DNA from: Prochlorococcus marinus XMU1405
GTDB taxonomy: Bacteria > Cyanobacteriota > Cyanobacteriia > PCC-6307 > Cyanobiaceae
Assembly (NCBI RefSeq): GCF_017696275.1
Contig: NZ_JAAORF010000003.1
Coordinates: 372,001 to 436,000 of the forward strand
Length of the DNA stretch: 64,000 bases
Reading direction: 5' to 3'
The notes beneath the pieces are model-generated. The model did not search any database and had not been told where the DNA came from. It worked only from the letters and a program-made list of their open reading frames with translations. The translations under genes and the position numbers were made by a program. Numbering within the stretch: the first letter of the stretch is position 1; each line of letters begins with the position of its first letter. This document shows, in pieces, positions 10,891 through 21,161 of this stretch.

Positions 10891-10957
10891 ATGATTCAGT
10901 TGAAGTTAAAAAATAAATTTAAATATTGCTAATAATAATTAGAAGCAATATTAACTT

Positions 10958-11221
<264 letters not shown>

Positions 11222-11279
11222 TTAATACTTGTGATAATCTTTGTTGTCATACACGCTTGGACATCCTTTGTTTTAAGAA

Positions 11280-11302
11280 TGGGTCTGATATTTTCAGACC
11301 TA
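11280..11302 (-). other. Intercistronic hairpin between atpB and atpE
   Basis: The arms GGTCTGA (11282-11288) and TCAGACC (11294-11300) are perfectly complementary across a 5-base loop, and two more pairs (one a G-T) can extend them outward. In the transcript direction (minus strand) no T-run follows, so this does not look like an intrinsic terminator. Stable intercistronic structures upstream of the c-subunit gene are known elsewhere to raise its translation or mRNA stability, since many c copies are needed per complex. That role here is inference. Confidence 0.5.
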
Positions 11303-11367
11303 CGCGATTAGATATTTTGCCAGATTACAGACCCTTTGTAAAAGCGTCTGCATGTACTAGAAAACAG

Positions 11368-12093
11368 CTAATGATGTTCTTCAACAGCTTCTCCAATGTA
11401 GTAGGCCGCTAAAGTTGCAAAAATCAATGCCTGAATTGCACTAGTAAATAATCCAAGGAACATAACAGGTATTGGGAGAATTAGCGGTACCAAAAAGACT
11501 AGAACACCAACAACAAGCTCATCAGCCAAAATATTTCCAAATAGCCTGAAAGAGAGTGATAAAGGTTTTGTAAAGTCCTCTAGAATTTTGAAGGGAAGCA
11601 TAATAGGAGTTGGATGAACATAATATTCGAAGTATCTCCAACCCTTATTGCTTAAACCTGCATAGAAATAAGAAAGCGACACCAATAAAGCCAAAGCTAT
11701 AGTTGTATTGATATCTGCAGTAGGTGCTCCTAATTCTCCACTTGGTAACTTAATCAATCTCCAAGGAATTAAAGCTCCTCCCCAATTACTAACAAAGACG
11801 AATAAAAATAAAGTACCTATAAATGGCATCCAATCTCTGTATACTTTTTCACCTATTTGAGTCCTAGCAAGATCTCTTATGTAATCCCAGAGGAACTCAA
11901 GCAAGTTTTGAAGGCCTTTAGGATCATTTTCCATTTTTTTAGTTCCTAAAGAAATAAAAACTAATAAAGCTCCTAATAAAATCCAAGATGTTAAAAATAC
12001 CTGCCCATGTAGTCTGATATTTCCAATTTGCCAATAAAGATGTTGACCAACTTCTAATGCTGCAAAATTTGTTAGCAAGGAATTAAAAAACAT
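11368..12093 (-). CDS. atpB: ATP synthase subunit a
   Basis: 241 residues with five or six membrane segments. The proton half-channel helix contains the essential arginine in [18 protein letters not shown], and a second signature is [19 protein letters not shown] at the end. It forms the stator channel against the c-ring in the thylakoid and plasma membrane. It starts 23 bases after the stop of atpI and is separated from atpE by an unusually long gap. Confidence 0.96.
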   Translation of the reverse strand: MFFNSLLTNFAALEVGQHLYWQIGNIRLHGQVFLTSWILLGALLVFISLGTKKMENDPKGLQNLLEFLWDYIRDLARTQIGEKVYRDWMPFIGTLFLFVFVSNWGGALIPWRLIKLPSGELGAPTADINTTIALALLVSLSYFYAGLSNKGWRYFEYYVHPTPIMLPFKILEDFTKPLSLSFRLFGNILADELVVGVLVFLVPLILPIPVMFLGLFTSAIQALIFATLAAYYIGEAVEEHH

Positions 12094-12116
12094 TTGTTTT
12101 GAATAAAAAAATTTAC

Positions 12117-12593
12117 TTAATAACGTGAAAAATAAAGAATGAGTGAAGGCTTATAAATAAAAAAACCTATCATCGCAGGAAAAATATCTAAAGATCCTAG
12201 CTTGCTCGCAAAAATAAAGAGGCAAACTGGAACTAATAGTTGCAATTTTGATACACCTGATGATTCTTTACCAAGTTTCCCTATACTTTTGGCAAGCAAA
12301 CGTAGGTAAAAAATGCCGGCAATTGCACCTGTAAAAATACTAAAACCAAAAGTAAAGCCTAGAAAAATTCCAGTTATTGATGCTAAAAAAATAGAAACAA
12401 TAAAAGTAATTCCAAAAATTGTTAATTGCAATTTTGTGTATTCGTCATTTTGAGAAAGCAAATAATCTATTAGATTGGCAATGCCAGATTTACTTTCTTT
12501 GATGATCGGATTATTTAGGGATTGAGGAAATTGAACATTCTCATTAGAAGGATGCTCAAGTTTTTTTCTATTTGAGTCCACTGATGTGAACAT
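12117..12593 (-). CDS. atpI: AtpI-like accessory protein of the ATP synthase operon
   Basis: 158 residues (atp1 in cyanobacterial naming). The first 60 residues are polar, then there are four hydrophobic segments (about 57-75, 76-95, 115-130, 135-150). AtpI proteins are poorly conserved membrane proteins that assist c-ring assembly or ion uptake in other bacteria. The assignment relies mainly on position as first gene of the cluster plus topology. A strong ribosome binding site, AAGAGGAG (12604-12611 on the plus coordinates), sits about 10 bases before the ATG. Confidence 0.82.
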   Translation of the reverse strand: MFTSVDSNRKKLEHPSNENVQFPQSLNNPIIKESKSGIANLIDYLLSQNDEYTKLQLTIFGITFIVSIFLASITGIFLGFTFGFSIFTGAIAGIFYLRLLAKSIGKLGKESSGVSKLQLLVPVCLFIFASKLGSLDIFPAMIGFFIYKPSLILYFSRY

Positions 12594-12603
12594 AGCTTAA
12601 AAA

Positions 12604-12655
12604 CTCCTCTTTATGGTTTGAAATAAGTATATAAACTCACGGAATCTATCACGGA
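12604..12655 (-). promoter_or_regulatory. Putative atp operon promoter with tandem TCCGTGA repeats
   Basis: On the minus strand a TATACT -10 box lies at 12626-12631, about 33 bases before the atpI ATG. Just upstream are two identical heptamers TCCGTGA (12649-12655 and 12637-12643), 12 bases apart start to start; the nearer one ends five bases before the -10 box. No good -35 hexamer is seen, and the repeats occupy that place. The arrangement is what a response-regulator or activator site looks like, but the protein is unknown. A good ribosome binding site follows at 12604-12611. Confidence 0.5.
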
Positions 12656-12859
12656 GAGGTACCTTTTAGCTAGTTTTTTTTTATAAAAAATTAATTCTTA
12701 AGATTTATGATGAATTCATAGACCACTTTTTACTTTATTCTTCAAAAATAAAATTTATTCAAAGTCATCTTTTTAATTGCTTTAACACTTAAAAACGTTA
12801 ATAAAAGACTTGGCAAAATCACAATTAAACGTCTCAATAGTACATATACATCTAAAAAG

Positions 12860-14095
12860 TTGGAGATAAGTCAAGAAAAAATAAAATATAAAAGAATTTC
12901 TAAAAGAAAAAAAACCTTTAGTTCTAGTTACAAGAAAAATTTAAGCAATTTAACAGATTCTATATTTCCATTACCTTGGACGATATGGCCTTACGAGGCA
13001 AAAATCCTCATTGTCCTCATTGGAATTTGGTCAATATTAGGAATATGCATACTAGGATCATCAAGTTGGTGGGTAGCTAGTAGGGAAATGGGACATTGGG
13101 CTTATTTCCTTAAAAAACAAATCATTTGGACAATTCCAGGAATTGGTCTTTTTTATTTCCTTCTTAATACAAACATTAGAAATCTTTTAAAGTTTTCAAG
13201 AATTATTTTTTACATTTTATTCTTTCTCATTTTCCTTACAAATTTTACTGGAATTACAGTTAATGGATCTTCAAGATGGCTAGTGCTTGGCAGTTTACGT
13301 CTGCAGCCATCTGAATTAATTAAACCTTTTCTAATTCTAGAAGCTTCTAATCTTTTCGCACATTGGAATCTAGTGAAGAATGATAAAAAATTAATTTCAA
13401 TAATATCCTTTGGTTTATTAATTTTATTAATACTAAAACAGCCTAATTTAAGTACTGCTTCATTAACTGGAATTCTTCTTTGGGTAATGGGTTTATGTGG
13501 AGGAGTAAAACTTAGCTCTCTTTGCTCATTTGCTTCAATAGGTTTCATTACTGGATGTATCAGCATCCTTAATAACGAATATCAAAAACTGAGAGTTACT
13601 TCATTTATAAATCCTTGGAAAGATCAACAAGAAAATGGATTTCAATTAGTTCAGAGTTTATTAGCTATAGGTTCAGGTGGTCTATTTGGCAAAGGTTTTG
13701 GACTGTCCATACAAAAATTACAGTATCTACCGTTTATGTATACAGATTTTATTTTTGCCATTTTTGCGGAAGAATTTGGTTTATTGGGGTGTACTTTATT
13801 CTTGGGATTTTTAGCAGTATTCTCTTATATAAGTTTAAGAATTAGTCTTAAGTGCAGGAACAACTATACAAAATTAGTTGCTATCGGATGTGGTGTATTG
13901 TTGACTGGTCAATCAATAATGCATATTGCTGTAGCAACAGGTTCAATGCCTACTACAGGCTTACCACTACCCTTCATTAGTTATGGTGGCAATTCATTAA
14001 TAGCTTCTTTTTTTATTGCAGGAATGTTAGTGAGATGTTCATTAGAGTCAACAGGTTTGATTGGTATGATTAATACACGAAAGACTCTTAATTAG
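12860..14095 (+). CDS. ftsW: SEDS-family protein, FtsW-type septal peptidoglycan polymerase
   Basis: 411 residues from a TTG start at 12860; no ATG is available in frame near this point, so the start is uncertain. About ten membrane segments follow a basic cytoplasmic N-terminus of some 45 residues. SEDS signatures are clear: NGSSRWLVLGSLRLQPSEL near residue 135 and LPLPFISYGGNSLIASF near residue 375, plus FAIFAEEFGLLG. SEDS proteins polymerise lipid II glycan strands with a class B PBP. FtsW at the division site is the likely role because of the long N-terminal extension; RodA is the alternative. It is transcribed divergently from the atp operon. Confidence 0.85.
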   Translation: MEISQEKIKYKRISKRKKTFSSSYKKNLSNLTDSIFPLPWTIWPYEAKILIVLIGIWSILGICILGSSSWWVASREMGHWAYFLKKQIIWTIPGIGLFYFLLNTNIRNLLKFSRIIFYILFFLIFLTNFTGITVNGSSRWLVLGSLRLQPSELIKPFLILEASNLFAHWNLVKNDKKLISIISFGLLILLILKQPNLSTASLTGILLWVMGLCGGVKLSSLCSFASIGFITGCISILNNEYQKLRVTSFINPWKDQQENGFQLVQSLLAIGSGGLFGKGFGLSIQKLQYLPFMYTDFIFAIFAEEFGLLGCTLFLGFLAVFSYISLRISLKCRNNYTKLVAIGCGVLLTGQSIMHIAVATGSMPTTGLPLPFISYGGNSLIASFFIAGMLVRCSLESTGLIGMINTRKTLN

Positions 14096-14177
14096 TTAGA
14101 ATTTAAAAGATTTAATTTAAGCTATCGAATCATTTAATTTAATTATTTCAGAATTTTCTCAAAAGGGTAATCTGCTT

Positions 14178-14834
14178 ATGCAGAATGGTCTTAATAGTCC
14201 TGGTCCATTTACTATATTTTTGGTTTTCAGCGCAGGACTTTTAACAAGTCTTGGACCATGCTCATTATCATTACTTCCAGTGACAATTGCTTATATAGGA
14301 GGAACGGAGAAAAATAAATTTAAACTTATTAGTTTTTCAGGAGGAGTAGTTTTTTCGCTTGTTGCACTGGGGGCTGCGAGTGGATTCTTAGGTAAAATAT
14401 ACGGGCAAATTCCAGCTTATTACACTTCGATTGTTGCCTTGATAGCAATAATAATGGGTTTAAATTTACTAGGAATTTTAAAGTTTCAGTTCCCGAATGG
14501 ACCTGATCTAAAAAAAATAGAGGACAAGATACCATCCCCCATAGCACCTTTTGCAATAGGAACTACTTTTGGACTAGCCTCTTCACCTTGCATTACTCCA
14601 GTTTTAGCAACTCTTCTTGCTTGGGTATCGCAAGCTAAAAACCCGATAATCTCAATTATTTTTTTATTTTTCTTTGGCATAGGCCAAGTCTCTCCACTAA
14701 TTATTGCGGGAGCCACAACAGAAAACTTAAAAAATTTTTTAGAGCTTAGAAAATTTAGTCAAATAATTCCTACCTTAAGTGGGATATTTTTAGTAGCAAT
14801 AGGTTTATTAAATTTATTTTCAAATTGGATTTAA
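14178..14834 (+). CDS. ccdA: Cytochrome c biogenesis transmembrane protein CcdA
   Basis: 218 residues with six membrane segments. It carries the two conserved Cys-Pro type sites of the CcdA/DsbD family, GPCSLSLLPV near residue 33 and ASSPCITPVLATLLAW near residue 134. CcdA moves reducing equivalents across the thylakoid membrane to keep apocytochrome heme-binding cysteines reduced. The next gene, ccs1, begins directly after its stop and encodes a partner of the same system II cytochrome c maturation pathway. Confidence 0.92.
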   Translation: MQNGLNSPGPFTIFLVFSAGLLTSLGPCSLSLLPVTIAYIGGTEKNKFKLISFSGGVVFSLVALGAASGFLGKIYGQIPAYYTSIVALIAIIMGLNLLGILKFQFPNGPDLKKIEDKIPSPIAPFAIGTTFGLASSPCITPVLATLLAWVSQAKNPIISIIFLFFFGIGQVSPLIIAGATTENLKNFLELRKFSQIIPTLSGIFLVAIGLLNLFSNWI

Positions 14835-16121
14835 ATGATTATTTTTAAGAATCTAATTTTAAAAATATCAAGTTTAAGATTCGCAATATCACTTATAATC
14901 TTCATAGCTATTGCCAGTGGCATAGGTACTTTTATCCCTCAAGATAATAATAATAAATTTTATATTGATAATTTCGATAGAGCTCCCATTTTTGGATTTT
15001 TAGATGGAGAAAAAGTCTTAAAACTTCAATTGGATCATATATATACAAGCTTTTGGTTTTTATTTACATTAATTCTTCTTTGCATTTCTCTGGCAGCTTG
15101 TAGTTTCAGGAGGCAAATTCCTTCATTAAAAGCTTCATTAAAATGGATTGAATATAAGAGCGAAAAAAAATTTAGCAAACTGCAACTAACTACAAGTCAT
15201 CCAATCAATGAAGATGGAGAACATATATCAAAAGTAGATTTGTTACTTAAAAAAAAGGGATGGAAAACATACAAATTTAATAGTCATATTTCTGCAAGAA
15301 AAGGGTTAATTGGAAAAATCGGTCCTTTAGTTGTACATATCGGATTAATAGTCTTACTTATAGGTTCAGCATATGGAAGTTTTACAAGTCAATCAAAAGA
15401 ACAATATTTACTGCCTGGAGAAACTTTAGATCTTGTTAATGAGAGCACAAACTCAAAAGCCAATGTAAAATTAGTCGATTTTTCTATAGAACGAGAAAGT
15501 GATGGTGTGCCCAAACAGTTTATTTCAAAATTAAATTTTTCTTCTGAAGATCTAAATTTAAATGAAATGAAAACAACCAAAGTTAATCACCCAATCAGGT
15601 TTAAAGGATTAACTATTTATCAAGCAGATTGGGCAATATCAAATGTTGTTTTAGAAATAGATAATATCCTTTATCAATTACAATTAAAGGAGATTCCAGA
15701 AATCGGTAATCAAGTTTGGGGAGTTTTAGTTGAATTAGGATCGGAGAATAAAAAAAATTTCCTTTTAACAATAAATAATGAAAATGGTCCACTTAAAATT
15801 TCGAATATAGAAAATTTTTCCGGGAATAATCTCTATATCAATGACGACCCTTTAGAAGTTAACTCTTCAAAAGTATCTCTGAAAAAAATAATCCCCAGCA
15901 GTGGATTAATAATTAAAAATGATCCGTCCATACCATTTATTTATTTTTCTTTTTTCTTAATAATTTTTGGAACAATAATAAGTCTTATACCAACTAACCA
16001 ATTATGGATTCTGGTAAATAAAGAATCACAAAAGTTATCTATTGGAGGCCTTAGTAATAAAAATCTAGTAGGTTTTAAAAAAGAATTTTTTAAATTATCA
16101 GACGAAATAAAAAATTTTTAA
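14835..16121 (+). CDS. ccs1: Cytochrome c biogenesis protein Ccs1/CcsB (ResB family)
   Basis: 428 residues. Membrane segments lie at about 10-30, 72-92 and 160-185, then a large lumenal domain and a final helix around residue 370-390. ResB-type features include GIGTFIPQ near the start and [20 protein letters not shown] in the third helix. It works with CcsA in system II heme delivery to c-type cytochromes such as cytochrome f and c6. It follows ccdA with no gap. Its stop overlaps the queF stop on the opposite strand within a TTAA. Confidence 0.92.
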   Translation: MIIFKNLILKISSLRFAISLIIFIAIASGIGTFIPQDNNNKFYIDNFDRAPIFGFLDGEKVLKLQLDHIYTSFWFLFTLILLCISLAACSFRRQIPSLKASLKWIEYKSEKKFSKLQLTTSHPINEDGEHISKVDLLLKKKGWKTYKFNSHISARKGLIGKIGPLVVHIGLIVLLIGSAYGSFTSQSKEQYLLPGETLDLVNESTNSKANVKLVDFSIERESDGVPKQFISKLNFSSEDLNLNEMKTTKVNHPIRFKGLTIYQADWAISNVVLEIDNILYQLQLKEIPEIGNQVWGVLVELGSENKKNFLLTINNENGPLKISNIENFSGNNLYINDDPLEVNSSKVSLKKIIPSSGLIIKNDPSIPFIYFSFFLIIFGTIISLIPTNQLWILVNKESQKLSIGGLSNKNLVGFKKEFFKLSDEIKNF

Positions 16122-16528
16122 CTTCTTTTCTGCCCACTAAAAATATCTAACTGCATAGAAACATTCCCTCTGGGGTTGAATGCAGCATTTAAATGTATCC
16201 AGTGAGGTGATCCTTCATTCACTAAATCATCCATAATTCTATTCACAACTTCCTCATGTGATATTTTTATATCCCTAAAATTATTAATATAAAGCTTTAA
16301 AGACTTCAACTCATAGACTTTCAAATTAGGTTGATAAATAATATTTAGCTTTGCAAAATCTGGATAACCAGAAAAGGGGCACTTACATGTAAATTCAGGT
16401 AACTGAATAGAAATTTCATAAATTCTTTTCTTATTTGGATTATCGAAACAAATTATTTTTGATTCTTCAATAATTCTCTCACCATATAGCGGTCTTTGAG
16501 TCGAATCTTCTAATTTAGCTGTACTCAT
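16118..16528 (-). CDS. queF: NADPH-dependent 7-cyano-7-deazaguanine reductase
   Basis: 136 residues, the length of the short (type I) QueF. The active-site region [18 protein letters not shown] holds the catalytic cysteine and aspartate, and the family motif appears as [15 protein letters not shown] near residue 90. It reduces preQ0 to preQ1, the last step before queuosine base insertion into tRNA. It is a lone gene facing ccs1 on the other strand. Confidence 0.94.
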   Translation of the reverse strand: MSTAKLEDSTQRPLYGERIIEESKIICFDNPNKKRIYEISIQLPEFTCKCPFSGYPDFAKLNIIYQPNLKVYELKSLKLYINNFRDIKISHEEVVNRIMDDLVNEGSPHWIHLNAAFNPRGNVSMQLDIFSGQKRS

Positions 16529-16717
16529 TTTTAGTAGAACTTTTTTACTAAACCTATATAAAAACTATATATAAAGATAAAAATTCGCAAAAGTATCAAC
16601 GAATCTAAGTATTACAATTGACTAAGTCAAAAGATGTTAAATCTTATTTTTGTATCAACAGCAACATTCATAATGTCCGCCGAAAGGTTTATATGTGTTT
16701 AGTTCAATGAAAAATTA

Positions 16718-16963
16718 ATGGACATTTGTTTGATAACTATCGATAACAACTTAAATAAATCCCTTCAACCAAAAACTGCAATTGGAATGTTATGGCTTCA
16801 AACACACTTTGAGAATGATCAGTGGGAAGCGTTGTCAAATAGTAAAGTAATAATTTCTGAAGAAAATTCCCAACTATTAATTGAAGACGCCAAGAATGCA
16901 GGCCTTAATATTGAATGTTTTTCAGATATTTCAATGTTGGATGTTTTCCCAAAAAACAATTAA
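16718..16963 (+). CDS. Small protein of unknown function upstream of glnB
   Basis: 81 residues, starting MDICLITIDNNLNKSLQPKT. It appears soluble, slightly acidic, with no recognised domain; the segment AIGMLWLQTHFENDQWEALS is the most structured-looking part. It is 24 bases before glnB on the same strand, so the two are probably co-transcribed. A link to PII signalling is a guess from position only. Confidence 0.7.
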   Translation: MDICLITIDNNLNKSLQPKTAIGMLWLQTHFENDQWEALSNSKVIISEENSQLLIEDAKNAGLNIECFSDISMLDVFPKNN

Positions 16964-17326
<363 letters not shown>

Positions 17327-17327
17327 T

Positions 17328-18140
17328 TCAAAGAGTTTCTTTTACTAAATTTTGTATATATTCACTATTAATACTTTTATTTGATTGACTTCCTAAGGTC
17401 ATCCAAGCTAGATATTCATGATTCCCAGCAGGACCTACCAGCGGAGAAGCTATCAAATTCTTTATATTCCATTGGAAATTCTTAGCAGCATAGATAACAG
17501 ACTCTATAGCCTCAGTATGGAATTTAGGATTGCGAACAACACCTCCTTTACTGACTTTATCTTTACCTACCTCAAATTGGGGTTTAATTAAAAATATTCC
17601 CTCAATACAATCACCTTCTAATAAATTACTAATAGATTTAAAAACTAACTTTAATGAAATAAAAGACAAATCAGCAACAACAAAATTTGGTAATTCATTA
17701 CTTCTAGATAAAAGATCATTAGGTTTTAAATTTCGAATATTAGTTCGTTCAAAAAGTATAACTTTTGGGTTATTTCTAATCTTCCATGCAGTTTGTCCAT
17801 AACCAACATCTATCCCATAAACTAACTTTGCGCCTTGTTGCAATAAGCAATCAGTAAAACCCCCAGTAGAGATTCCTGCGTCAATACATATTTTGTCTTT
17901 TACTTTAATTTCAAGTTTTTTAAATGCCTCCAATAATTTTTCGCCGCCCCTTGATACAAACATAGGCGCGGAATCAATAAAAAACTCAGATCCAATTAAT
18001 ACTTGTTGTCCAGGTTTATCCAATACTTTCCCATTGATATCTCTAACCTTGCCCGCGAGAATTAAACCTTGGGCTTTTTGACGAGTTTCACATAAACCTT
18101 TATTTAGAAGATAAAGATCTAATCTACTTTTTTTAATCAT
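17328..18140 (-). CDS. tlyA: TlyA-family RNA 2'-O-methyltransferase (S4 plus FtsJ domains)
   Basis: 270 residues. The N-terminal 60 form an S4 RNA-binding domain (RLDLYLLNKGLCETRQKAQG). The rest is an FtsJ/RrmJ Rossmann domain with the SAM loop IDAGISTGGFTDCLLQQGAK near residue 82 and the catalytic-type VADLSFISLK. Family members methylate rRNA and were earlier labelled hemolysin A; the rRNA role is better supported for the family. It faces glnB with one base between the stops. Confidence 0.88.
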   Translation of the reverse strand: MIKKSRLDLYLLNKGLCETRQKAQGLILAGKVRDINGKVLDKPGQQVLIGSEFFIDSAPMFVSRGGEKLLEAFKKLEIKVKDKICIDAGISTGGFTDCLLQQGAKLVYGIDVGYGQTAWKIRNNPKVILFERTNIRNLKPNDLLSRSNELPNFVVADLSFISLKLVFKSISNLLEGDCIEGIFLIKPQFEVGKDKVSKGGVVRNPKFHTEAIESVIYAAKNFQWNIKNLIASPLVGPAGNHEYLAWMTLGSQSNKSINSEYIQNLVKETL

Positions 18141-18421
18141 ATATTAATCAATAAAAAAAGACTGAATGATGAACTTCTAAAAGATTAAGATCCAAATTCT
18201 TTAATACCTTTCAATTTTAAGTAAGAACTAAAAAATTACCCATAATTAACGAAGGCATATATGTAAACATTTTTATATTTAAGTTTTCTTTATTAGCCAG
18301 AAAAATGTTACATAGGAAAATAATAATCAGTCAAATATGTTCAATGGCAAGTACATCTTTAAAGGTACAGGGCAATAATTCGATTTTGTTATAAAGTTTA
18401 AATTGATAATAAATAAAAATT
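18141..18421. other. Gene-free stretch between tlyA and purB
   Basis: About 280 AT-rich bases between two divergent genes, one of the longest gaps here. It should hold the promoters of both. I see no tRNA fold, no convincing small gene and no clear terminator. An in-frame stretch of 29 codons from 18305 has no supporting features. Confidence 0.4.
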
Positions 18422-19717
18422 GTGATTGAGCGTTACACATTACCCGAAATGGGGGAAATCTGGACTGAAAGTGCAAAATTCCAGAGTTGGCTTAAGGTTG
18501 AAATAGCTGCATGTGAAGCAAATTTTTCCCTCGGGAAAATCCCTGAGAATGCCATGAAAGAGATACGTTCAAATGCAAAGTTTGATGAATCTAGAATTAC
18601 AGAAATTGAGAAAGAAGTTAAACATGATGTCATAGCATTTCTTACAAGCGTTAATGAATTTGTAGGAGATTCAGGAAGATACATACATGTTGGCATGACC
18701 AGTAGTGATGTACTTGATACTGGCTTATCTCTTCAGTTAGTAGATTCTTGCGAATTGTTATTAGAAGAAATTGAGAACCTAGAAAATGAGGTCAGATTAT
18801 TAGCAAGGAAGCATAAAAATACATTAATGATTGGCAGATCTCATGCAATTCATGGTGAGCCAATTTCCTTCGGTTTTAAACTTGCTGGATGGTTAGCAGA
18901 AATAATAAGGAACAAAAAAAGATTGTTAACTCTGAAAGATTCCGTAGCAATTGGACAAATAAGTGGTGCAATGGGAACTTACGCTAATACGAATCCTAAA
19001 GTAGAACAAATAACTTGTGATTTACTCGGCTTAAAACCTGATACAGCAAGTACGCAGGTTATATCAAGAGACAGGCATGCAGAATATGTGCAAACTATTG
19101 CACTAGTTGGCGCTTCTTTAGATAGATTCGCAACTGAAATAAGAAATTTACAAAGAACTGATGTTTTGGAAGTTGAGGAGGGCTTTACAAAAGGGCAAAA
19201 AGGAAGTTCTGCCATGCCTCATAAAAGAAATCCTATTCGAAGTGAAAGAGTAAGTGGTTTAGCAAGAATTTTGAGGAGTTACGTCTTAACAGCACTTGAA
19301 AATGTTCCACTTTGGCACGAAAGAGATATAAGCCATAGTTCAAATGAACGTATCATGCTACCTGACGTATCAATCTGCTTGCATTTTATGCTCAGGGAAA
19401 TGCAAGATATAGTAAGCAATTTACAAGTTTATCCAAAAAATATGCTCAAAAATTTAAATATATATGGTGGTGTAATCTTTAGTCAGAAAGTTTTACTTTT
19501 GCTTGTAGAGAAGGGCTTGTCTAGAGAAAAAGCTTATAGCTTAGTACAAAAAAATGCGCATCAGGCATGGAATACTCAGAATGGGGATTTCAAACAAAAT
19601 ATAGAGAGAGATAATGAAATTATGGATTTTATTGATCAAAGTGACTTAGAAGAATGTTTTAATCCTTCAATTCATCTTAATAATTTAAGTGTAATATGGG
19701 AGAAGTTAGGTATCTAG
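18422..19717 (+). CDS. purB: Adenylosuccinate lyase
   Basis: 431 residues with a GTG start. It cleaves SAICAR and adenylosuccinate, releasing fumarate, in purine synthesis. The superfamily signature GSSAMPHKRNPIRSE near residue 262 contains the catalytic serine loop, and TSSDVLDTGLSLQ near residue 94 and IGRSHAIHGEP near residue 140 are the other two conserved regions. It is followed after 48 bases by fumC, which consumes fumarate. About 280 bases upstream carry no visible gene. Confidence 0.96.
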   Translation: MIERYTLPEMGEIWTESAKFQSWLKVEIAACEANFSLGKIPENAMKEIRSNAKFDESRITEIEKEVKHDVIAFLTSVNEFVGDSGRYIHVGMTSSDVLDTGLSLQLVDSCELLLEEIENLENEVRLLARKHKNTLMIGRSHAIHGEPISFGFKLAGWLAEIIRNKKRLLTLKDSVAIGQISGAMGTYANTNPKVEQITCDLLGLKPDTASTQVISRDRHAEYVQTIALVGASLDRFATEIRNLQRTDVLEVEEGFTKGQKGSSAMPHKRNPIRSERVSGLARILRSYVLTALENVPLWHERDISHSSNERIMLPDVSICLHFMLREMQDIVSNLQVYPKNMLKNLNIYGGVIFSQKVLLLLVEKGLSREKAYSLVQKNAHQAWNTQNGDFKQNIERDNEIMDFIDQSDLEECFNPSIHLNNLSVIWEKLGI

Positions 19718-19722
19718 GATTA

Positions 19723-19758
19723 CTGAAAACCTTATCAAAGTTAAACTAGTGTTTTCAG
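19723..19758 (+). other. Inverted repeat in the purB-fumC gap touching the fumC ribosome binding site
   Basis: CTGAAAAC (19723-19730) and GTTTTCAG (19751-19758) are perfect 8-base arms with a 20-base loop. The 3' arm runs into the fumC ribosome binding site AGAGG (19757-19761), five bases before the ATG. No T-run follows, so termination is unlikely. Control of fumC translation or mRNA stability is possible. Confidence 0.4.
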
Positions 19759-19765
19759 AGGAATA

Positions 19766-21151
19766 ATGACCAAAAACTTTAGGATTGAAAAAGATAGTAT
19801 GGGAACTATAAAGGTTCCCATGGAAGCTTTGTGGGGTGCTCAAACACAAAGATCGATAATAAATTTTTCTATTGGAGAAGAATTAATTCCAATTGAGTTA
19901 ATTTATTCACTGACCCTCATTAAAAAAGCTGCTTCAATTGCGAATTTCAATTTAGGTTTAATAGATAAAAGGAAAAAAGATTTGATTGTAGAGGCATGTA
20001 CAGAAATACTTGATGGGCTTCACGATTCACAGTTTCCCTTAAAGGTTTGGCAAACAGGTAGTGGCACGCAAACAAATATGAATGTTAATGAGGTAATTTC
20101 AAATATTGCAGCTTTAAAAACTAATTCAGAGCTTGGTAGTCATCAACCAATTCATCCGAATGATGATGTAAATAAATCTCAGTCAACTAATGACACTTTT
20201 CCTGCTGCTATTCAAATATCTGTTGTTAATGAAATAATCAAAAATTTAGTTCCAACGATCAGAGAACTTACTAAGGTACTTGATAAAAAAAGTGAAGAAT
20301 GGAAAAACCTTATAAAGATAGGAAGAACCCATTTTCAAGATGCAGTTCCACTTACTTTTGGGCAAGAAATATCAGGATGGTCAGAGCAACTTAAAGATGC
20401 TGAGAATGCAATTATTATGAGTCTGAATGAATTGTATTTCTTACCTCTGGGGGGAACTGCGGTTGGTACAGGGATTAATTGTCCAAAAGGATTTTGTGAA
20501 ATGTCTATAAAATCAATTTCCGATGATACTAATCTAATGTTCTATAAATCAAAAAATAATTTTTCTATCATGGCCTCGCATGACCGTCTTGCTCAAGTAA
20601 TGAGTCAGATAAAAATATTAGCAGGTGCATTATTTAAAATTTCAAATGATATAAAAATTCTATCTTCTGGTCCAAGATCAGGAATATATGAACTAATTAT
20701 TCCTCAAAATGAACCTGGAAGTTCTATTATGCCGGGTAAAGTGAATCCAACTCAATGCGAAGCCTTATCCATGGTTTGTACTCAGATAATGGGTCTTGAA
20801 TATGCAGTCTCAATGGCAAATTCTAGCGGCACTTTACAGATGAATGAATATAAACCTCTTATTGGATTTAATATTCTCACAAGCTTAAAATTACTTAAAA
20901 ATGTAATAGAAAACTTCAGAATAAAATTAGTGGATGGTATGGAACCTAATCAAAAGAGAATGAAGTTAAATTTAGAAAATTCACTAATGTTGGTTACAGC
21001 CATAGTGCCAAAAGTTGGTTATGAAAAAGCAGCTGAAATTGCAAACCTTGCCTTCAAAGAATCATTAAATTTAAAAGAGGCAACAATTAAATCAGGTTAT
21101 TTAAACGAAGATGAATTTGATGAAGCAATGAATATCAATTCAATGATTTGA
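19766..21151 (+). CDS. fumC: Fumarate hydratase, class II
   Basis: 461 residues, the full class II length. It interconverts fumarate and malate. Signatures are GSGTQTNMNVNEVISN near residue 98, the SSxxMPxKxN loop as GSSIMPGKVNPTQ near residue 317, and IGRTHFQDAVPLTFGQE near residue 187. It lies 48 bases after purB, a member of the same superfamily whose reactions yield fumarate. A recognisable ribosome binding site (AGAGG) precedes the ATG, which is not common in this window. Confidence 0.95.
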   Translation: MTKNFRIEKDSMGTIKVPMEALWGAQTQRSIINFSIGEELIPIELIYSLTLIKKAASIANFNLGLIDKRKKDLIVEACTEILDGLHDSQFPLKVWQTGSGTQTNMNVNEVISNIAALKTNSELGSHQPIHPNDDVNKSQSTNDTFPAAIQISVVNEIIKNLVPTIRELTKVLDKKSEEWKNLIKIGRTHFQDAVPLTFGQEISGWSEQLKDAENAIIMSLNELYFLPLGGTAVGTGINCPKGFCEMSIKSISDDTNLMFYKSKNNFSIMASHDRLAQVMSQIKILAGALFKISNDIKILSSGPRSGIYELIIPQNEPGSSIMPGKVNPTQCEALSMVCTQIMGLEYAVSMANSSGTLQMNEYKPLIGFNILTSLKLLKNVIENFRIKLVDGMEPNQKRMKLNLENSLMLVTAIVPKVGYEKAAEIANLAFKESLNLKEATIKSGYLNEDEFDEAMNINSMI

Positions 21152-21161
21152 TTAAAAAAAT

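Noticed and set aside
18305..18394. 29-codon frame in the tlyA-purB gap
   Set aside because: No hydrophobic helix, no ribosome binding site and no recognisable relatives.
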